Below are positions 60,380-64,000 of a DNA stretch of 64,000 nucleotides, one piece after another. Numbering within the stretch: the first letter of the stretch is position 1; every line of letters starts with the position of its first letter. Under the pieces are notes generated by a model. It was not told the origin of the DNA. It searched no databases and worked only from the letters and a program-made list of their open reading frames with translations. Made by a program: the position numbers and the translations under genes. Origin of the DNA: an uncultured Lachnospiraceae bacterium (GTDB lineage: Bacteria > Bacillota > Clostridia > Lachnospirales > Lachnospiraceae); assembly GCA_958402795.1 (NCBI GenBank), contig CATXUX010000007.1, positions 1 through 64,000 of the forward strand, in the 5' to 3' direction.

Positions 60380-61298
60380 AATATTCCTTTCCCTGCCAGA
60401 TATCCTGCTCTTTCAGATACTTGTGCAGACGGTTCAGTACCGTGCGTTTCTGCGAGGTCCAGAGCGGAGCAATCAGCAGATCTTTCGGCCCGTCCCCGGT
60501 CAGACGGTGGATCGTGAGGTCCGGGCGAAGCATGGAGATGCATGTTCCGAGAAGAGCCAGATATTCCTCCATGGACGGAACCCAGAACGGGCGGGCGGCA
60601 TAATCCGACGCCAGGTCGGTTCCCTTCAGGATATGCAGCAGTTGCAGCTTGATCCCCTGAATATCGGTATGGTTCAGGTAATCGAGCGTCTCAAGCATCA
60701 TTTCTTCTGACTCGCCGGGCAGAGCAAGGATCGTGTGCGTGATCACGGTGATCTTACGCTTCCGGAGTTCGTATACAGCACGTTCATAAGTCTCCAGTTC
60801 ATAACCGCGGCGGATGTATGCCGTCGTCTGCGGATGGATGGTCTGAAGTCCAAGCTCGATCCACACAGGCTTGATGCTGTTTATGCGTTCCAGAAGATCC
60901 AGAACATCTTCACCGAGGCAGTCAGGGCGTGTCGCAATTGAGAGGATCCGCACTTCCGGATCCCGGATGGCCTCCATGTAAATGCTCTCTAAGTATTGTA
61001 CGGGGGCATACGTGTTTGTGAATGCCTGGAAATAGGCGATAAATGCATGAACCGGCCGCTTTTGCCTAAGAGCGGTCTTGCCTCTGGCAAGCTGCTGTGT
61101 GATGGAAAGAGAAGCGCTGCCCGCAAAATCGCCGCTCCCTGCCGCGCTGCAGAAGATACAGCCGCCGGTTCCGACAGATCCGTCCCGATTGGGACAGGTC
61201 ATGCCTCCGTTCAATGTGATCTTGTATACCTTTTCTCCATAAGTATGCTTCAAGTCATAATCGACAGAATGATAGCGCCGTCCGTCCCACTGTCTCAT
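60372..61298 (-). CDS. Radical SAM protein, TIGR01212/YtqA family
   Basis: A 308-aa radical SAM enzyme. The cluster motif is CPNRDGSVGTGGCIFC, with a nine-residue gap before the final C-x-x-C, as in the TIGR01212 family. It is followed by HAFIAYFQAFTNTYAPVQYL and later WIELGLQTIHPQTTAYIRRGY and TIHRLTGDGPKDLL. The reaction of the family is not fully settled; a tRNA or other macromolecule modification has been proposed. It overlaps the malic enzyme gene by 4 nt and the DUF4364 gene by 8 nt. Confidence 0.9.
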   Translation of the reverse strand: MRQWDGRRYHSVDYDLKHTYGEKVYKITLNGGMTCPNRDGSVGTGGCIFCSAAGSGDFAGSASLSITQQLARGKTALRQKRPVHAFIAYFQAFTNTYAPVQYLESIYMEAIRDPEVRILSIATRPDCLGEDVLDLLERINSIKPVWIELGLQTIHPQTTAYIRRGYELETYERAVYELRKRKITVITHTILALPGESEEMMLETLDYLNHTDIQGIKLQLLHILKGTDLASDYAARPFWVPSMEEYLALLGTCISMLRPDLTIHRLTGDGPKDLLIAPLWTSQKRTVLNRLHKYLKEQDIWQGKEYYE

Positions 61299-62449
61299 AC
61301 TTTGATCAGGTCTTTCACAGCCTGACTTACGACGTCTGCCACGCGGGGGTCGAAGGCTTCCGGCAGAATATTGTTTTCATTTAAGTCTTCGTCGGAAACC
61401 AGTCCGGCGATCGCATGTGCGGCGGCGAGCTTCATCTCTTCCGTGATCTGTGTTGCGCGTCCTTCCAGAGCACCTTTAAAAATACCGGGGAAAGCAACGA
61501 CATTGTTGACCTGATTCGGGAAATCGGAACGTCCGGTTCCGACAACTTTTGCGCCCGCGGCTTTTGCCAGATCCGGCATGATCTCCGGAACAGGGTTTGC
61601 CATTGCGAAAAGAATCGCGTCTTTGTTCATGGAAGCCACCATATCCTGTGAGACGATTCCCGGCGCGGAAACACCGATAAAGATGTCGGCGCCTTTCAGG
61701 GCGTCGGAAAGCGTGCCGTGTGCTCCTTCCAGATTGGTCACTTCTGCCATCTGCTTCTGCATCCAGTTCAGATTCGGGGAATCCTTTCCGATGATCCCGT
61801 TGATGTCGCACATGGTGATATGTGGAAAACCATATGTGAGCAGCAGCTTCGTGATCGCGACGCCGGCGGAACCGGCTCCGTTGACGACAATCCGGCAGTT
61901 CTCTTTTTTCTTTCCGGTTACTTTCAGCGCATTGATGATGCCGGCAAGGACTACGATGGCGGTTCCGTGCTGGTCGTCATGGAATACCGGGATGTCCAGC
62001 AGTTCTTTCAGCCGGGTTTCAATCTCGAAACAGCGGGGGGCGGAGATGTCTTCCAGATTGATGCCTCCGAAAGCCGGAGCGATATGGACTACCGTTTTAA
62101 TGATCTCCTCCGTATCCTGCGTATCCAGGCAGATCGGAACGGCGTTGACACCGCCGAATTCCTTGAACAGGACGGCTTTCCCTTCCATGACAGGCATGGC
62201 TGCCTTTGCACCGATATTGCCAAGACCGAGGACGGCGCTTCCGTCGGATACGACAGCGATGGTGTTTGCTTTTATCGTATACTTGTATGCAGCCTCCGGA
62301 TCTGCGGCGATCACTTTGCATGGTTCCGCAACGCCGGGTGTGTAGGCGATGGCAAGGTCTTCTCTGGAGCAGACATGCGATTTCGCTGTGGTTTCGATCT
62401 TCCCGTTCCACTGTTCATGCATCTGTAATGCTTTTTCACTGTTTGTCAT
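61295..62449 (-). CDS. NAD(P)-dependent malic enzyme
   Basis: Oxidative decarboxylation of malate to pyruvate. 384 aa, the small bacterial form without a phosphotransacetylase domain. TPGVAEPCKVIAADPEAAYKYTIKANTIAVVSDGSAVLGLGNIGAKAAMPVMEGKAVLF contains the substrate-binding region; DDQHGTAIVVLAGIINAL and the Rossmann motif VVNGAGSAGVAITKLL follow. It is the first gene of its operon; start ATG 62449. Confidence 0.94.
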   Translation of the reverse strand: MTNSEKALQMHEQWNGKIETTAKSHVCSREDLAIAYTPGVAEPCKVIAADPEAAYKYTIKANTIAVVSDGSAVLGLGNIGAKAAMPVMEGKAVLFKEFGGVNAVPICLDTQDTEEIIKTVVHIAPAFGGINLEDISAPRCFEIETRLKELLDIPVFHDDQHGTAIVVLAGIINALKVTGKKKENCRIVVNGAGSAGVAITKLLLTYGFPHITMCDINGIIGKDSPNLNWMQKQMAEVTNLEGAHGTLSDALKGADIFIGVSAPGIVSQDMVASMNKDAILFAMANPVPEIMPDLAKAAGAKVVGTGRSDFPNQVNNVVAFPGIFKGALEGRATQITEEMKLAAAHAIAGLVSDEDLNENNILPEAFDPRVADVVSQAVKDLIKV

Positions 62450-62738
62450 AATGGTGTACCTCTTTGTTTTCTATTCAGATTTTGGTTTTATGATAACACT
62501 CTTCTGGTTTTCACGCAAGAAAATAAAAAAAGACTTCCCTTTTTCGGAAAAATGGTGTATAGTAGTAACAGATTTTTGGTTGTAAATTCATTTGTGTCAT
62601 CTCAGACCAGAGTTCCCAAGATTCACCAAAAGCAGATTTCACAATTAATCCGCATTTGTATTATAAAAACCGTGCAGGAAAACCGCGCGGATCAAAAAAG
62701 AAAATCAATATATATAGAAAGGAAAGGGTACTGAATCT
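62450..62738. other. Intergenic region between malic enzyme and rho
   Basis: A 289-nt divergent region. A TATAGT at 62558-62563 is a possible -10 for rho with no good -35. Near 62670-62695, CCGTGC and GCGCGG could form a small hairpin in the rho leader. No gene or conserved RNA is recognised. Confidence 0.4.
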
Positions 62739-64000
62739 ATGACAAGAGAGAAGTATGAGTCATTACCACTGGCAACACTGAAAGAGCTTGCAAAAGCGAG
62801 AAAGATGCGCGGCGTATCTACGCTGAAAAAGAGCGATCTGATCAACGCGATGCTGGAGCAGGACGAGAAGGATGAACGTGCCGCGGCGGCAGCAGAGCAG
62901 GAGGCCGCGAAAGCGGAGGCAAAAGAGGAAGTAAAGGAAGAACTGCGGGAAAAGAAAGTAGAGACGGACATCGACCAGCTTGACAGCGGGGTTACGGTAC
63001 AGGGAATCCTGGAGGTTATGCCGGACGGATTCGGATTTATCCGTTCAGACAATTATCTTCCCGGAGAAAAAGATGTATACGTGTCACCGTCCCAGATCCG
63101 TAAGTTCGGACTGAAGACGGGCGACATCCTTTGCGGAAATACGAGAGTCAAGACACAGCAGGAGAAGTTCAGCGCGCTGCTTTACGTTTCGACGATCAAC
63201 GGACAGCGGCCTGCCGAATCCATCCGCCGTCCGGATTTTGAAAAGCTGACGCCGATCTTCCCGAATAAGAGAATCCAGCTGGAGTGCGAGGGCAGCAGTA
63301 CGGCTACCCGTATTGTAGATCTGCTCTCTCCGATCGGAAAAGGACAGAGAGGAATGATCGTTTCCCCGCCAAAAGCAGGGAAGACAACACTCTTGAAAGA
63401 AATTGCACTGTCCGTGCAGAAGACGGAACCGGACATGCATCTGCTGATCCTCCTGATCGATGAACGTCCGGAAGAAGTGACAGACATCCGCGAGGCGATT
63501 GAAGGACCGAATGTGGAAGTGATCTATTCTACATTCGATGAACTGCCGGAGCACCACAAGCGTGTGTCGGAGATGGTGATCGAGCGTGCAAAGCGTCTGG
63601 TTGAAAAAGGTGAGGACGTCATGATCTTGCTGGACAGCATTACCCGTCTTGCCCGTGCATATAACCTGATCGTTCCGCCGTCCGGGCGTACGCTCTCCGG
63701 CGGTCTGGATCCGGCTGCGCTCCATATGCCGAAGCGGTTCTTCGGCGCGGCAAGAAATATGCGGGAAGGCGGCAGTCTGACAATCCTTGCAACAGCGCTG
63801 ATTGAGACAGGAAGTAAGATGGATGACGTCGTATATGAAGAGTTTAAGGGAACAGGTAATATGGAAGTTGTCCTGAACCGCAAGTTGCAGGAGAAGCGCG
63901 TATTCCCGGCAATCGATATTCCGAAGTCCGGGACACGGCGGGATGATCTGCTCCTGACAAAGGAGGAGCAGAATGCAGTAGACATTATCCACAAAGGGGT
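62739..64000 (+). CDS. rho: Transcription termination factor Rho, partial at the window end
   Basis: The first 420 codons are present, with no stop before the end. N-terminal Rho-N domain (about residues 1-45, TREKYESLPLATLKELAKARKMRG), an acidic/Lys coiled segment (DERAAAAAEQEAAKAEAKEEVKEELREKK), the OSB RNA-binding domain (QGILEVMPDGFGFIRSDNYLPG), Walker A PPKAGKTTLL, Walker B VMILLDSITRLARAYN, and the Q/R-loop region. Start ATG 62739 follows GAAAGGAAAGGG. It terminates transcription on untranslated RNA. Confidence 0.97.
   Translation, partial: MTREKYESLPLATLKELAKARKMRGVSTLKKSDLINAMLEQDEKDERAAAAAEQEAAKAEAKEEVKEELREKKVETDIDQLDSGVTVQGILEVMPDGFGFIRSDNYLPGEKDVYVSPSQIRKFGLKTGDILCGNTRVKTQQEKFSALLYVSTINGQRPAESIRRPDFEKLTPIFPNKRIQLECEGSSTATRIVDLLSPIGKGQRGMIVSPPKAGKTTLLKEIALSVQKTEPDMHLLILLIDERPEEVTDIREAIEGPNVEVIYSTFDELPEHHKRVSEMVIERAKRLVEKGEDVMILLDSITRLARAYNLIVPPSGRTLSGGLDPAALHMPKRFFGAARNMREGGSLTILATALIETGSKMDDVVYEEFKGTGNMEVVLNRKLQEKRVFPAIDIPKSGTRRDDLLLTKEEQNAVDIIHKG

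Noticed and set aside
1..64000. tRNA, rRNA, insertion sequences, phage or conjugation genes
   Set aside because: No such sequence was recognised on either strand; all long frames are accounted for by the listed genes or their shadows.

Overview
The window looks like chromosomal DNA from an anaerobic, low-to-moderate G+C Firmicute, most probably a Lachnospiraceae-type gut Clostridium. The reasons are two T-box leaders, strong AGGAGG-type ribosome binding sites, type 2 GalT, a CBS/DRTGG-type PpaC, DUF4364, a cytidylate kinase-like protein, a 2-hydroxyglutaryl-CoA dehydratase activase, and the use of TTG/GTG starts. I see no tRNA or rRNA genes, insertion sequences, phage genes or CRISPR array. 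Species cannot be named from this sequence alone.

Layout. 0-10 kb is housekeeping: a T-box and leuA, a YihY membrane protein, a T-box and pheS-pheT, then sppA, an RDD membrane protein and queA. 10-16.8 kb holds small units: an XRE regulator with a lipoprotein, an ECF sigma factor with its DUF4179 anti-sigma and a matching ECF-type promoter, a LysM-GH18 protein, a Cu/Zn-type superoxide dismutase-like protein and a CbiG-CobK fusion. 16.9-23.2 kb is a leftward operon (cytidylate kinase-like protein, small beta-rich protein, MMPL exporter, YhgE-like heptad-repeat protein) facing a TetR regulator. 23.2-26.3 kb carries a possible small RNA, a 79-aa protein, a CrtC/AttH-like protein and an AgcS alanine symporter.

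26.4-31.8 kb is a four-gene MacB-type ABC exporter with two different membrane-fusion proteins. 32-35 kb is a three-gene set of two 2-hydroxyacyl-CoA dehydratase-like iron-sulfur proteins and their ATP-dependent activase. 35-42 kb is a metal-resistance region. It has a Zn/Cd unit (metallochaperone, P1B-ATPase, ArsR/CadC regulator) with a clear ArsR-type operator, and a copper unit (CsoR, CopA) with paired CsoR-like operators. CopA carries a CopZ-like domain at its C-terminus that has its own internal ribosome binding site. An AI-2E transporter lies between the two units.

42-49 kb: nitroreductase, HAD phosphatase, GH31 glucosidase, a GntR-ABC transporter operon with a perfect 17-bp inverted repeat in its promoter, and a FeoB-associated Cys-rich peptide divergent from a DtxR-type regulator with a candidate iron operator between them. 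49-64 kb: histidine phosphatase, S1-domain protein, manganese pyrophosphatase, flavin reductase, galK-galT with a divergent AraC regulator, polysaccharide deacetylase, tcdA, rarA, a malic enzyme/radical SAM/DUF4364 operon, and the 5' part of rho, which runs off the end.

Common threads are metal handling (three metal-responsive regulators with readable operators), export across the envelope, and anaerobic radical or iron-sulfur chemistry. Starts were chosen by Shine-Dalgarno position and often differ from the longest open frame. Family assignments are by recognition of motifs, not by database search.
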